Positions 1-8,543 of a stretch of DNA of 30,791 nucleotides are shown here, piece after piece. The translations under genes and the position numbers were made by a program. The notes below the pieces were generated by a model, which saw only the letters and a list, made by a program, of their open reading frames with translations, was not told where the DNA came from and did no database searches. Each line of letters starts with the position of its first letter. Within the stretch, counting starts at the first letter, position 1. This DNA is from JBGPYB01 sp041493035. Lineage in GTDB: Bacteria > Acidobacteriota > Vicinamibacteria > Fen-336. The stretch spans positions 1 to 30,791 of the forward strand of contig JBGPYB010000042.1 in NCBI GenBank assembly GCA_041493035.1. Reading direction: 5' to 3'.

Positions 1-2
1 CC

Positions 3-868
3 CTCGAGCGCGGCGACATCTTCACCCCGCTGATCCGCAACCTGGGCGCGATCTTCGTTCGTGGCGGAACGCCGCGCGACGTCTTCTGCCAGTACATGGC
101 TCGCGCCGCGGGCCCCACCGCGGGTCGCGACCTCAACGTGCACTTCGGCTGGCTCTCCGAGGAGGGGAGCATGTTCGCCGTCATCTCGATGCTCGGTGAC
201 ATGATTCCGATCCTCACCGGCGCGGTCCTGGCGGAGCGGATGAAGGGCAAGACGACCGTGGCGTTGACCTGGATCGGCGACGGTGGCACCTCCACTGGAG
301 CGTTCCACGAAGGGCTGAACTTCGCGTGCGTCCAGAAGGCCCCCCTCGTCCTGATCGTGGAGAACAACAAGTACGCCTATTCGACTCCGACCTGGAAGCA
401 GACGGCCAACGTCCGCTTCGTGGACCGCGCGCAGGCCTACGGCTGTTTCGGCGAGGCCGTGGACGGCAACGACGTCCTCGCTGTCTACGATGCGACCCGG
501 CGGGCCGTCGAGCGCGCCCGGAACGGCGAAGGCCCGACCCTCATCGAGGCCGACACGATGCGGATGCGTGGCCACGCCGAACACGACGACATGAAGTACG
601 TGCCGCGAGACGTCCTCGCCGATTGGGTGCGGAAAGACCCGATCCTGCGCTACGAACGTCACCTCGTGGAATCGGGACTCGCGGCCCAGAGCGACCTGGA
701 CGCGGTCGCGGTCATGATCGAGCGACAGCTCGAGGCCGACCTGGCCTTCGCCGAGGCGAGCCCCTTCCCGGCGCCCGGAGACGCCATGGATCGCGTCTAT
801 GCCGAGGGCGCCGTCCGGCCGCCGATCCCCGGCCTGGTGGCCGAATGGGAGCGGCGTATGAAGCCCTG

Positions 869-869
<1 letters not shown>
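3..869 (+). CDS. 2-oxoacid dehydrogenase E1 component, alpha subunit (5' end outside window)
   Basis: Thiamine-diphosphate-dependent decarboxylase subunit of a pyruvate or branched-chain 2-oxoacid dehydrogenase complex in the cytoplasm. The reading frame is open from base 3, and the first in-frame ATG (96) lies inside conserved sequence, so the true start is upstream of the window. 288 residues are visible, and the family is usually 320-360. The ThDP/Mg signature runs from GDGGTSTGAFHEG (bases about 276-314) to the ENNKYAYSTP stretch near 360-390. A conserved RMRGHAEHDD segment lies near 560-590. The stop TGA shares one base with the ATG of the E1beta gene, so the two are translationally coupled. 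The family is certain. The substrate (pyruvate or branched-chain 2-oxoacids) cannot be decided from this sequence. Confidence 0.93.
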
Positions 870-1843
<974 letters not shown>

Positions 1844-1865
1844 ATACTGCTCCCAGTGAATTCCA

Positions 1866-1871
1866 AGAGGG
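1866..1871 (+). promoter_or_regulatory. Ribosome binding site of the E2 gene
   Basis: AGAGGG lies six bases before the ATG at 1878, a standard Shine-Dalgarno position, and supports that start. Confidence 0.6.
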
Positions 1872-1877
1872 TGAGCC

Positions 1878-3347
1878 ATGACTGACGTCATCATGCCCCA
1901 GATGGGCGAGTCGATCGCCGAGGGGACAGTCACGAAGTGGATGAAGGCGATCGGGGACAAGGTGGAGCGGGACGAACCGCTCTTCGAGATCTCCACCGAT
2001 AAGGTCGACGCCGAGATCCCGGCACCCGCCTCTGGGATCCTGACCGAGATCCGGGTCCAACCGGGGACCACGGTGCCGATCAACACCGTCGTGGCCATCA
2101 TCACCGCCGCGGGAGAAATCGCGGCCGCACCCCCGGCCGCGGCTCCCCCTCCTCCTGCGCCAGCCCCCACGCCAGCGCCGACCGTTCCGGCGGTTCCGGC
2201 CGCAGCCGCTCCCGCACACCCTCCGCCGGCCCCGGTTCCGGCGCCTGCTGCGACCCCGGCTTTCCAGCCAGCCCCGGCCGCAACCGCTCCCTCGCGGCCT
2301 GCGCCTCCCGCGGCGGCTCCATTGGCGGCGCCGGCACCCCCTCCCGCACCTGCCGCACGTCGCGGGGAGGCTGAGAAGCCCCGTGCCGAGATGACCGTGG
2401 ACGAGCTGCGGCAGACGCGTTCGTCACCGGTTGTCCGGAACATCGCCGCCGAGCACAACGTCGACATAAGCCGGGTCTCGGGCACTGGAATCTCCGGTCG
2501 GGTCACCAAGCAGGACATCCTCACCCACATCGAAACCCGCGCCGCTGAGCCACCTCCGCCAGCCGCCGCGGCCACGCCCGTCGCACCTCCTGCGTCGGCA
2601 CCCGCGCCGAGCGTAGAGCAGGCCACGCCTGTCGTCGCCCCGTACCGGCCCGGGGAGAAGGTCGAGATCATCCCCATGTCTCCCATCCGCAAGCGGACGG
2701 CGGAGCACATGGTGCTGTCGAAGCGCATCTCGGCCCACGTGTCGACGGTCTGGGAGATCGACATGACGCGCATCGATCACCTGCGCCACAAGCACCGCCA
2801 TGCGTATCAGGAGCGGAGCGGCGTCAAGCTCACGTACCTTCCTTTCATCGTCAAGGCCACCATCGACGCGCTCAAAGTCTTCCCCGTGCTCAACTCCAGC
2901 GTGGAGGGGGATTCCATCGTCTTCAAGAAGGACATCCACATGGGCCTGGCGGTGGCCCTCGACTGGGGGCTCATCGTCCCGGTGGTCCGAAACGCCGACG
3001 AGAAGAACCTCCTGGGTATCGCCAAGGCAGTGAGCGACCTTGCCGAGCGGGCGCGGACCAAGAAGCTGAAGGTCGACGAGGTGCAGGGCGGGACGTTCAC
3101 GATCACCAACCCTGGGGTCTTCGGGAGCCTCTTCGGGACGCCCATCATCAACCAGCCCCAGGTGGCCATCCTCGGGATCGGAGCCATCGAGAAGCGGCCC
3201 GTGGTGCGCGACGACGCCATCGCGATTCGCAGCATGGCGTATTTCGCCCTGACGTTCGACCACCGAATCGTGGACGGAAGCGACGCCGATCGCTTCATGG
3301 CCCACGTCAAGAAGGGTCTTCAGGAGTTCGACGAAAACGCGCTCTAG
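1878..3347 (+). CDS. Dihydrolipoamide acyltransferase (E2 of a 2-oxoacid dehydrogenase complex)
   Basis: Core acyltransferase of the complex, taking the acyl group from E1 on a swinging lipoyl arm and moving it to CoA. It has 489 residues. A single lipoyl domain spans about 1-78, with the lipoylated lysine in STDKVDAE (K42). A long Ala/Pro linker (about 81-165) follows, then the peripheral subunit-binding domain (about 181-218), a second Ala/Pro linker (about 222-255) and the catalytic domain (about 262-489). The active-site motif DHRIVDG carries His462 and Asp466. Only one lipoyl domain is present. No E3 (dihydrolipoamide dehydrogenase) gene is in the window. The next gene downstream, lipB, makes the cofactor this protein needs. 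Confidence 0.95.
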   Translation: MTDVIMPQMGESIAEGTVTKWMKAIGDKVERDEPLFEISTDKVDAEIPAPASGILTEIRVQPGTTVPINTVVAIITAAGEIAAAPPAAAPPPPAPAPTPAPTVPAVPAAAAPAHPPPAPVPAPAATPAFQPAPAATAPSRPAPPAAAPLAAPAPPPAPAARRGEAEKPRAEMTVDELRQTRSSPVVRNIAAEHNVDISRVSGTGISGRVTKQDILTHIETRAAEPPPPAAAATPVAPPASAPAPSVEQATPVVAPYRPGEKVEIIPMSPIRKRTAEHMVLSKRISAHVSTVWEIDMTRIDHLRHKHRHAYQERSGVKLTYLPFIVKATIDALKVFPVLNSSVEGDSIVFKKDIHMGLAVALDWGLIVPVVRNADEKNLLGIAKAVSDLAERARTKKLKVDEVQGGTFTITNPGVFGSLFGTPIINQPQVAILGIGAIEKRPVVRDDAIAIRSMAYFALTFDHRIVDGSDADRFMAHVKKGLQEFDENAL

Positions 3348-3351
3348 GGGG

Positions 3352-4029
3352 CTGTCGTCGCTCGTCGTCCGGCGTCTCGGCTGCGTCGCCTACGCCGACA
3401 GCCTCGAGCTGCAGGCCGGCCTGGTGGCGGATCGCCAGGCGGGCCGCATCCCCGACACGCTCCTGCTCCTCGAGCACGACCCCGTCTTCACCCTCGGCCG
3501 CAACGCTCGCAAGGAGAACGTCCTCTTCCCCGACGAAGCTCTCCGCGACAAGGGCTTCGGCGTCTTCGAGACGGGGCGCGGGGGAGACGTGACCTACCAC
3601 GGACCCGGGCAACTCGTGGGATACCCGATCCTGGAGTTGCCTCTCGGACGACGCGACGTGCACCGCTACGTCCGCGATCTCGAAGAGGTCATGATCCGTA
3701 CGTGCGCTGACTACGGGATCGTCGCCGGTCGCGTCGGGGGCCGGACGGGGGCGTGGGTCGGCCACGAGAAGGTCGGAGCCGTCGGGGTGCGCATCGCTCG
3801 ATGGGTCACGTCTCATGGGTTTGCGCTCAACGTCTCCCTTGACCTCGCACCGTTCGATCTCATCGTTCCGTGCGGCATCCGTGATGGCGGCGTCACCAGC
3901 CTGGCGCGACTCCTTGGGCGGCCCGCGCCGATGGACGGTGTGATGGCGGGTGTCACGACCCACTTCGCCGAAGTCTTCGAGGCGGCGGCAGTCGAAGACG
4001 CGATTGCACCGCTCTCGAGTGCGCGCTAG
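3352..4029 (+). CDS. lipB: Octanoyltransferase (lipoate biosynthesis)
   Basis: Transfers octanoyl from octanoyl-ACP to lipoyl domains, the first step of lipoate assembly. The product fits E2 of the same cluster as a substrate. Family motifs are clear: RGGDVTYHGPGQLVGYPI, GHEKVGAVGVRI with the catalytic lysine (K140 from the chosen start), SHGFALN, and IVPCG with the catalytic cysteine (C174). The start is a problem. The first ATG/GTG in frame is GTG 3424, which would drop the conserved first strand (LVVRRLGCVAYADSLELQ). A CTG at 3352, directly after the E2 stop, restores a normal 225-residue protein. I place the start there by homology. The coding frame is sure and the start codon is not. Confidence 0.88.
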   Translation: MSSLVVRRLGCVAYADSLELQAGLVADRQAGRIPDTLLLLEHDPVFTLGRNARKENVLFPDEALRDKGFGVFETGRGGDVTYHGPGQLVGYPILELPLGRRDVHRYVRDLEEVMIRTCADYGIVAGRVGGRTGAWVGHEKVGAVGVRIARWVTSHGFALNVSLDLAPFDLIVPCGIRDGGVTSLARLLGRPAPMDGVMAGVTTHFAEVFEAAAVEDAIAPLSSAR

Positions 4030-4032
4030 CAT
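4004..4032 (+). promoter_or_regulatory. Possible promoter inside the 3' end of lipB, for the HEAT-repeat gene
   Basis: TTGCAC (4004-4009), a 17-bp spacer and TAGCAT (4027-4032) lie 10 bp before the ATG at 4043. Spacing is ideal but both boxes are only partial matches, and the -10 overlaps the lipB stop. If used, the transcript would be nearly leaderless. Weak call. Confidence 0.28.
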
Positions 4033-4042
4033 CGAGACGGAA

Positions 4043-4636
4043 ATGCTGAAGACGATAGCGACCGCCATCCTGTGGGTTGGGCTTCTCGGTAGCGTTGTCG
4101 GCTACGCCGAGGAGGCGCAGCCTTCCTTCGAGGGAAAGTCCATGAGCCAGTGGATGACGCTGCTCAAGGAAGTCCCCAATGATCCGGCCCACGCGTCTCA
4201 GGACTGGCGGAAGGCCCCTTGGGCCCTGGGCAAGATCGGCGTCCCCGCGCTGCCTGACCTGATCACGACGCTCCAAGACCCGAACCCGAGCGTCCGCCTT
4301 CGTGCGATCCGGACGATCGTGGCGATGGGAAAGGTGGCGTCCGACGCGGCCCCTGGCCTCGCCCAGTGCCTCAAGGACAGCGATCCACGCGTGCGTCAGT
4401 GGGCCGCGGTGGCGCTCGGGCAGATTGGTCCGGCTGCCGCGGGCGGAGGGGCCGCACTGATCGGGGCCCTCAAAGACCCTGAGCCTTCGGTGCGGCAAGC
4501 CTCGGCAGCCGCTCTCGGGGCCATCGGCACACAGGAGGCCATCGAGCCCCTCCAGGCGGCCGCCACGGACGCCAACCTGGCGGTCCAGAGGGCCGCCCGG
4601 CTGGCCCTCGAAAAGCTACAACCCGCAAAGCCCTGA
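4043..4636 (+). CDS. Exported HEAT-repeat protein
   Basis: 197-residue protein with an N-terminal signal peptide (a hydrophobic stretch at about residues 5-20, with probable cleavage near GYA-EEA) followed by tandem helical HEAT/PBS-lyase-like repeats. The repeat consensus recurs as LQDPNPSVRLRAI, LKDSDPRVRQWAAVALGQIG and LKDPEPSVRQASAAALGAIG at roughly 30-40-residue intervals. Such repeats make protein-binding scaffolds, and no catalytic motif is visible. The start ATG 4043 is chosen because it gives the signal peptide. The open frame extends upstream into lipB, but that part reads as an overlap shadow. It follows lipB by 13 bp. The partner and role are unknown. Confidence 0.85.
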   Translation: MLKTIATAILWVGLLGSVVGYAEEAQPSFEGKSMSQWMTLLKEVPNDPAHASQDWRKAPWALGKIGVPALPDLITTLQDPNPSVRLRAIRTIVAMGKVASDAAPGLAQCLKDSDPRVRQWAAVALGQIGPAAAGGGAALIGALKDPEPSVRQASAAALGAIGTQEAIEPLQAAATDANLAVQRAARLALEKLQPAKP

Positions 4637-4682
4637 GCACCGAGGCCTCGCCATGCGATGCCGCGAGAAGCCCTTCGTGTCT

Positions 4683-5696
4683 CTAGGGAGTGGGGCTGCG
4701 CGAGGCAAACAACCGGGCGTTCCGAAGCGCCACGATCAGGAACTCCGCCAGGACCTCCGCGGCGACGACGTCGTCCAGGTCGAAGGCGGCGGGCTTCTCG
4801 CTCTGAAAGTCCAGCGCTCCGACCGCCTCACCCGACTCGATGAGCGGCACAACCATTTCGGACCGAGTGCCGGGGACGTCAGCGAGATAGTCGGCATCGC
4901 GCCCGACATCCGGGACGACCTGCGGCGCCCGCTTTCGGAGTGCCCGGCCGATGATCCCCCTGGCCGGCCCTTTCGCGCGCCCTGCGCTCTCTCGGGCGAC
5001 CCCCTGTCGCCCGGCCCAACGTCCCACCAGAGCGCCCTCGGCGTCCAGGGTTACGACCGCCACGTAGGTGTGGTTCATCCGCGCCTGGAGACTCGTCGCC
5101 GCTTCCTGCATCAGCCGCTCCGGATCCAGGATGCCCGCGATCCGATGGGTCACGGAGCTCAGAATGGCGAGCTGCTCCGCCCTGTGCTGGCTGCGCCCCT
5201 CCAAGCGCCTCAAGGCCTCGAAGTTCCGTGCGGCTTCGTGAGCCCGTTCAAGGGCGTGGGCCGCCTGATCCTGCGCCTCGGCCAGCCTCCGCGCCCAGTC
5301 CTCCTCCTGCACCCGCAGGAGCCCCTCCAGCCGCCGGAGGCTCAGCTCGTGGGCGGCCAAGAGGGCGTCGGCCATCGATAGACCGTCGAGGCCATCCAGT
5401 AGCGGAGCCGCGCAGCGTGACAACGCCCGCGTGGCCGCGATCCGTAGGTGGAGGCTCTTCCCGGCCCGAACCATCTCCGCGGCGCTCGTCGCGTCCTCTG
5501 CCAGGTAGTCCGCCAAGCCCCCGGCCGAGAGACGCGTGATGAGGGCATCCGTTTCGGCGCCACAAAGCCTGAGAGATTCGGACTCCGACGCCGTCGTGCA
5601 TGACCTGACCGACCGCGCCCACGAGTCCACGAACGCGTCGCGCTCGCTCGAGAGCCGCGCCGCCACCAACCGCAACGCCGCTGGCAGTTCGGTCAC
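4683..5696 (-). CDS. GAF-domain sensory protein, last gene of the deaminase-prenyltransferase-ubiE unit
   Basis: 337-residue cytoplasmic protein. Residues 1-115 are mostly helical, with a loose resemblance to RsbR-type N-domains (DAFVDSWARSV). Residues about 120-180 look like a coiled coil. Residues about 180-330 form a GAF domain (LAILSSVTHRIAGILD, then SEMVVPLIESGEAVGALDFQSE), of the type seen in signalling proteins and free-methionine sulfoxide reductases. No kinase, cyclase or DNA-binding output domain is present, so it probably acts through protein contacts. The start is GTG 5696, overlapping the ubiE stop as GTGA, which indicates translational coupling. Its ligand is unknown. Its location in a quinone operon makes a redox or quinone-related signal a possible but unproven guess. 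Confidence 0.83.
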   Translation of the reverse strand: MTELPAALRLVAARLSSERDAFVDSWARSVRSCTTASESESLRLCGAETDALITRLSAGGLADYLAEDATSAAEMVRAGKSLHLRIAATRALSRCAAPLLDGLDGLSMADALLAAHELSLRRLEGLLRVQEEDWARRLAEAQDQAAHALERAHEAARNFEALRRLEGRSQHRAEQLAILSSVTHRIAGILDPERLMQEAATSLQARMNHTYVAVVTLDAEGALVGRWAGRQGVARESAGRAKGPARGIIGRALRKRAPQVVPDVGRDADYLADVPGTRSEMVVPLIESGEAVGALDFQSEKPAAFDLDDVVAAEVLAEFLIVALRNARLFASRSPTP

Positions 5697-6442
5697 GCGC
5701 CCTTGTCGCCCCGGTAGAGGTGCGCGATCCCTCCCGTGAGCGCTCGACGATGGACGCCGGTGAAGCCCGACCGTTCCAGAAGGGCCGAGAACTCCGGCGG
5801 TGAGGGGAACCGCTCAACAGACGCCGGCAGGTACGAATAGGCACCGCGGTCCCCACTGACGAGACCGCCGATCCACGGCAGCAATCGGCCGAAGTAGAAG
5901 CGATAGGCGCTCCCCAGAGGACCCGCGGGCATCGAGAACTCCAGCACCACGAACCGTCCGTGGGGTTTCAGGACGCGGAACACCTCACGGAACGCGGCCT
6001 CGACGTTCCCGACGTTCCGAATGCCGAAGGCAACGAGGGCAGCGTCGAAGAGTCCGTCCCGCAAGGGCAGTCGCTCCGCATCTCCTGACGCGAGGCTCCC
6101 CCGCGTCGCCAGCGTTCCCTGTTTCAGCTTTCTCAGGCCGCGGACGAGCATGGCGCTCGAGAGATCCACACCGACGCCCGTCGTCCTTGGGTCGCGCCGG
6201 AGAACCTCTATGAGCAGATCTCCCGTGCCGGTGCATAGATCCACGATGCGGGCCGGACCCCCGAGGTCCAGCATGTCGACGCACGCGCGCCGCCAGCGGA
6301 CGTCGATCCCTGCCGAGAGCAGCCGATTGAGCAGGTCGTAGCGCGGCGCGATCCGGTCGAACATGGACCGAACCGCCGCTTTCTCGGGTGCGCCCGGGGT
6401 CGGCAGAGACCCGTCTGCCGCCACTGACCCGGGGCGCACCAT
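5693..6442 (-). CDS. ubiE: Demethylmenaquinone C-methyltransferase (UbiE/MenG family)
   Basis: SAM-dependent methyltransferase for the last step of menaquinone synthesis, methylating the prenylated naphthoquinone ring at the membrane surface. 249 residues. The N-terminal family block VRSMFDRIAPRYDLLNRLLS (about 24-43) is typical. The SAM-binding loop VDLCTGTGD lies at 67-75. The UbiE blocks AFGIRNV, LKPHGRFVVLEFS and PWIGGLVSGD-AYSYLPASVERFP follow. The ATG 6442 lies 15 bp after the prenyltransferase stop. With an all-futalosine gene neighbourhood, demethylmenaquinone rather than a ubiquinone precursor is the likely substrate. Confidence 0.94.
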   Translation of the reverse strand: MVRPGSVAADGSLPTPGAPEKAAVRSMFDRIAPRYDLLNRLLSAGIDVRWRRACVDMLDLGGPARIVDLCTGTGDLLIEVLRRDPRTTGVGVDLSSAMLVRGLRKLKQGTLATRGSLASGDAERLPLRDGLFDAALVAFGIRNVGNVEAAFREVFRVLKPHGRFVVLEFSMPAGPLGSAYRFYFGRLLPWIGGLVSGDRGAYSYLPASVERFPSPPEFSALLERSGFTGVHRRALTGGIAHLYRGDKGA

Positions 6443-6457
6443 CCGCGGATTATAGCG

Positions 6458-7318
6458 TCAGGCCAAAAGGCGCGCCGCCAGCGTGACCGCGAAGTACAGG
6501 GCGCTGACCCAGCCGTTGACCGTGAAGAAGGCCGCGTCCACTCGCGAAAGGTCCTCCCCCTTCACGAGGCTGTGTTCGTGGGCGAGGAGCCCTGCCACAC
6601 CCGCCATGCCAACAACGTAAAGAGGGTGCAACCTCACCAGCACGTATAGCGCGAGCAGCAGCATCACGGTGAAGACGTGAAGGATCCGTGAAACGACGAG
6701 CGCTCGGCGAATCCCCAGTCGCGCGGGGATCGAGTGAAGCCCCTCGCGACGGTCGAACTCGGCGTCCTGGCAAGCGTAGATGATGTCGAATCCCGCCGTC
6801 CAGGCGAGAACGGCGAGGCCCAGAACGATGGGTGCCCCGTCGAAACGCCCCCGGATCGCGATCCACGCCCCCACCGGGGCCACACCGAGGGCCAGTCCCA
6901 GGAACAAGTGAGAGAACGACGTGAAGCGCTTTGTGTAGGAATAGCCGAAGACGATGGCGAGGGCCAGCGGCGACAGGGCGAGGCAGAGCGGGTTGAGCTG
7001 CCACGCGGCGACGATCAGAGCCGCCGCGGAGAGGAGGACGAGGCCCCACACCTCGGCCCTCGACAGAACGCCAAGGGGAAGCTCGCGACCCGCCGTGCGG
7101 GGGTTTCGCGCGTCGATCGCCTGGTCAGCAAGTCGGTTGAAGCCCATGGCGGCGCTGCGTGTTCCCACCATGGCCACGAGGATCCACACGAGCTGCGCCC
7201 ACGCGAGGCGCCGATCGGCAGCCAAGACGGCCGACGCGAGGGCAAACGGAAGCGCGAAGATCGAGTGGGAGAAGCGAATCATGCGGCCGTAGGCGGTGAC
7301 CTGGTCCAACGCGCTCAT
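6458..7318 (-). CDS. UbiA-family prenyltransferase, probably for menaquinone by the futalosine route (MqnP type)
   Basis: Integral membrane enzyme that attaches the polyprenyl chain to the naphthoate ring. 286 residues with about eight hydrophobic helices. The two aspartate-rich prenyl-diphosphate/Mg sites are intact: NRLADQAID (N61, D65, D69) and DIIYACQDAEFD (D178, D185, D189). The ATG overlaps the stop of the upstream deaminase as ATGA. Placement between a futalosine-pathway deaminase and ubiE points to MqnP rather than a 4-hydroxybenzoate (UbiA) or haem (CyoE) enzyme. The assignment within the family rests on context. Confidence 0.9.
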   Translation of the reverse strand: MSALDQVTAYGRMIRFSHSIFALPFALASAVLAADRRLAWAQLVWILVAMVGTRSAAMGFNRLADQAIDARNPRTAGRELPLGVLSRAEVWGLVLLSAAALIVAAWQLNPLCLALSPLALAIVFGYSYTKRFTSFSHLFLGLALGVAPVGAWIAIRGRFDGAPIVLGLAVLAWTAGFDIIYACQDAEFDRREGLHSIPARLGIRRALVVSRILHVFTVMLLLALYVLVRLHPLYVVGMAGVAGLLAHEHSLVKGEDLSRVDAAFFTVNGWVSALYFAVTLAARLLA

Positions 7319-8523
7319 GTCGTCGCCACCCGCACAGCATGCGCCTCGCCGGAAACGAGGAACTCGAAGGGGTCGTCGGGAGGAGCCCCCGCAGCCGCGA
7401 AGGCCAACGCCGCTCGTTTCCCTGGCGCCAGTGCGCCCAGATCGTCCAAGCCCAGTGCTCGCGCTCCCCCGGCGGTGGCCATCTCCACGATGGCTGAGGC
7501 ATCAAGGGCAGGGAACTCCCGCCGCAGCGCCGCGGCATCCGCCAGAAGGTCGAGGGTGGGGGCGCTGGCCAGGCTGTCGGTGCCCAAGCAAAGCCGGACG
7601 CCAGCAGCCAGCATATCGGGGACGGGCGGCACGGCCACGCCGAGGTTGCGGTTGCTCCGTGGGCAGACGGCCACGTGGACCCCCGCGCGCGCCAGCAGGC
7701 CTCGGTCGGCCGCATCGACCCGCGCGCAGTGGGCCGCGACGAGACGCGGATGGAGGACGCCCATCTCCGAGACGTACCGCACGGGACTGGTCCTCGGCGC
7801 CACGAAGGGGACGTTGCCGACTCGCTCCGCCAGGAAGGCACTCCAATCTCCGTCTTCACCCGCTAGGAAGCGGCTCTCGGCTTCCGACTCCGCCAGGTGA
7901 AGCGCCGCAGGGCCGCCCCGCTCCCGAAGCCCGGCGAAGAGTGCGGGCGACACCGAATGAGGCGCGTGGGCCGCGAGACGAATCTCGACGTTGGGCGCGG
8001 GGCGACGGCCGACGGCCCGGAGGCGCTCGTCGGCGCGGCCCAAGATCTCTTGTGCGTGCGCCGCATCCCATCCGATCAGTTCATAGAAGACCACGGACTC
8101 GAGACTCGACGACTCCAAAAGATCGAGGTGAGCAAGAGAGTTCGAGACATCGCCCACGGCGACCGTGCCGGTAGCCTCCATCGAGGCGATGGCTCGGACC
8201 GTCGCCTCCCGCGAACGCTCGGCCGTCTCCGCTCCTCGCGCAGCCACAAGCGCCGCCACCCAGGGGACGAAGGCGCTGGGAAGGGGCAGACGCCCCTGCA
8301 GCGAAGAAAGCTCCAGGTGGCAGTGAGCATTCACGAGCCCTGGGAAAAGGACCCCAGGCCCGAGATCGACGAGGGCCTCACCGCGAGCGGACGTGTCTCG
8401 ATCAGGTTCGACTGAGACGACCCGCCCATCGGCGACGCCGACGCGGCCGTCGCGCAGCGCCGGTCCGGTCATCGTGAGGACCCATGACGCGGTGAAGACC
8501 TTCACCCCGGGATCGTATCGCAC
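7315..8523 (-). CDS. Amidohydrolase, probable aminodeoxyfutalosine deaminase (MqnX type)
   Basis: Metal-dependent hydrolase of the cytosine-deaminase/TrzN superfamily. The likely reaction is deamination of 6-amino-6-deoxyfutalosine to futalosine, feeding the MqnB step. 402 residues. Metal-site residues are in place: NAHCHLE (H67, H69), LHLAESE (H209), AAHCARVD (H265) and LGTDSLAS (D316). The annotated start is GTG 8523. A second GTG six codons later, giving VKVFTASWVLT, is equally plausible. It sits 20 bp after the response-regulator gene and overlaps the prenyltransferase start by 4 bp. The specific substrate is inferred from the neighbouring mqn genes. Confidence 0.86.
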   Translation of the reverse strand: MRYDPGVKVFTASWVLTMTGPALRDGRVGVADGRVVSVEPDRDTSARGEALVDLGPGVLFPGLVNAHCHLELSSLQGRLPLPSAFVPWVAALVAARGAETAERSREATVRAIASMEATGTVAVGDVSNSLAHLDLLESSSLESVVFYELIGWDAAHAQEILGRADERLRAVGRRPAPNVEIRLAAHAPHSVSPALFAGLRERGGPAALHLAESEAESRFLAGEDGDWSAFLAERVGNVPFVAPRTSPVRYVSEMGVLHPRLVAAHCARVDAADRGLLARAGVHVAVCPRSNRNLGVAVPPVPDMLAAGVRLCLGTDSLASAPTLDLLADAAALRREFPALDASAIVEMATAGGARALGLDDLGALAPGKRAALAFAAAGAPPDDPFEFLVSGEAHAVRVATT

Positions 8524-8543
8524 GGCTGCGGGACTCGGGGCCG

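Noticed and set aside
2115..2380. Repetitive GCC/CCG-rich stretch that looks like a DNA repeat
   Set aside because: It encodes the Ala/Pro linker of E2. The repetition is at amino-acid level and no fixed DNA unit recurs.
4641..4667. Palindrome CGAGGCCTCG and a 5-bp stem between the convergent HEAT and GAF genes
   Set aside because: The perfect palindrome has no loop, and the alternative stem is short and not followed by T residues. Too weak to call a terminator.
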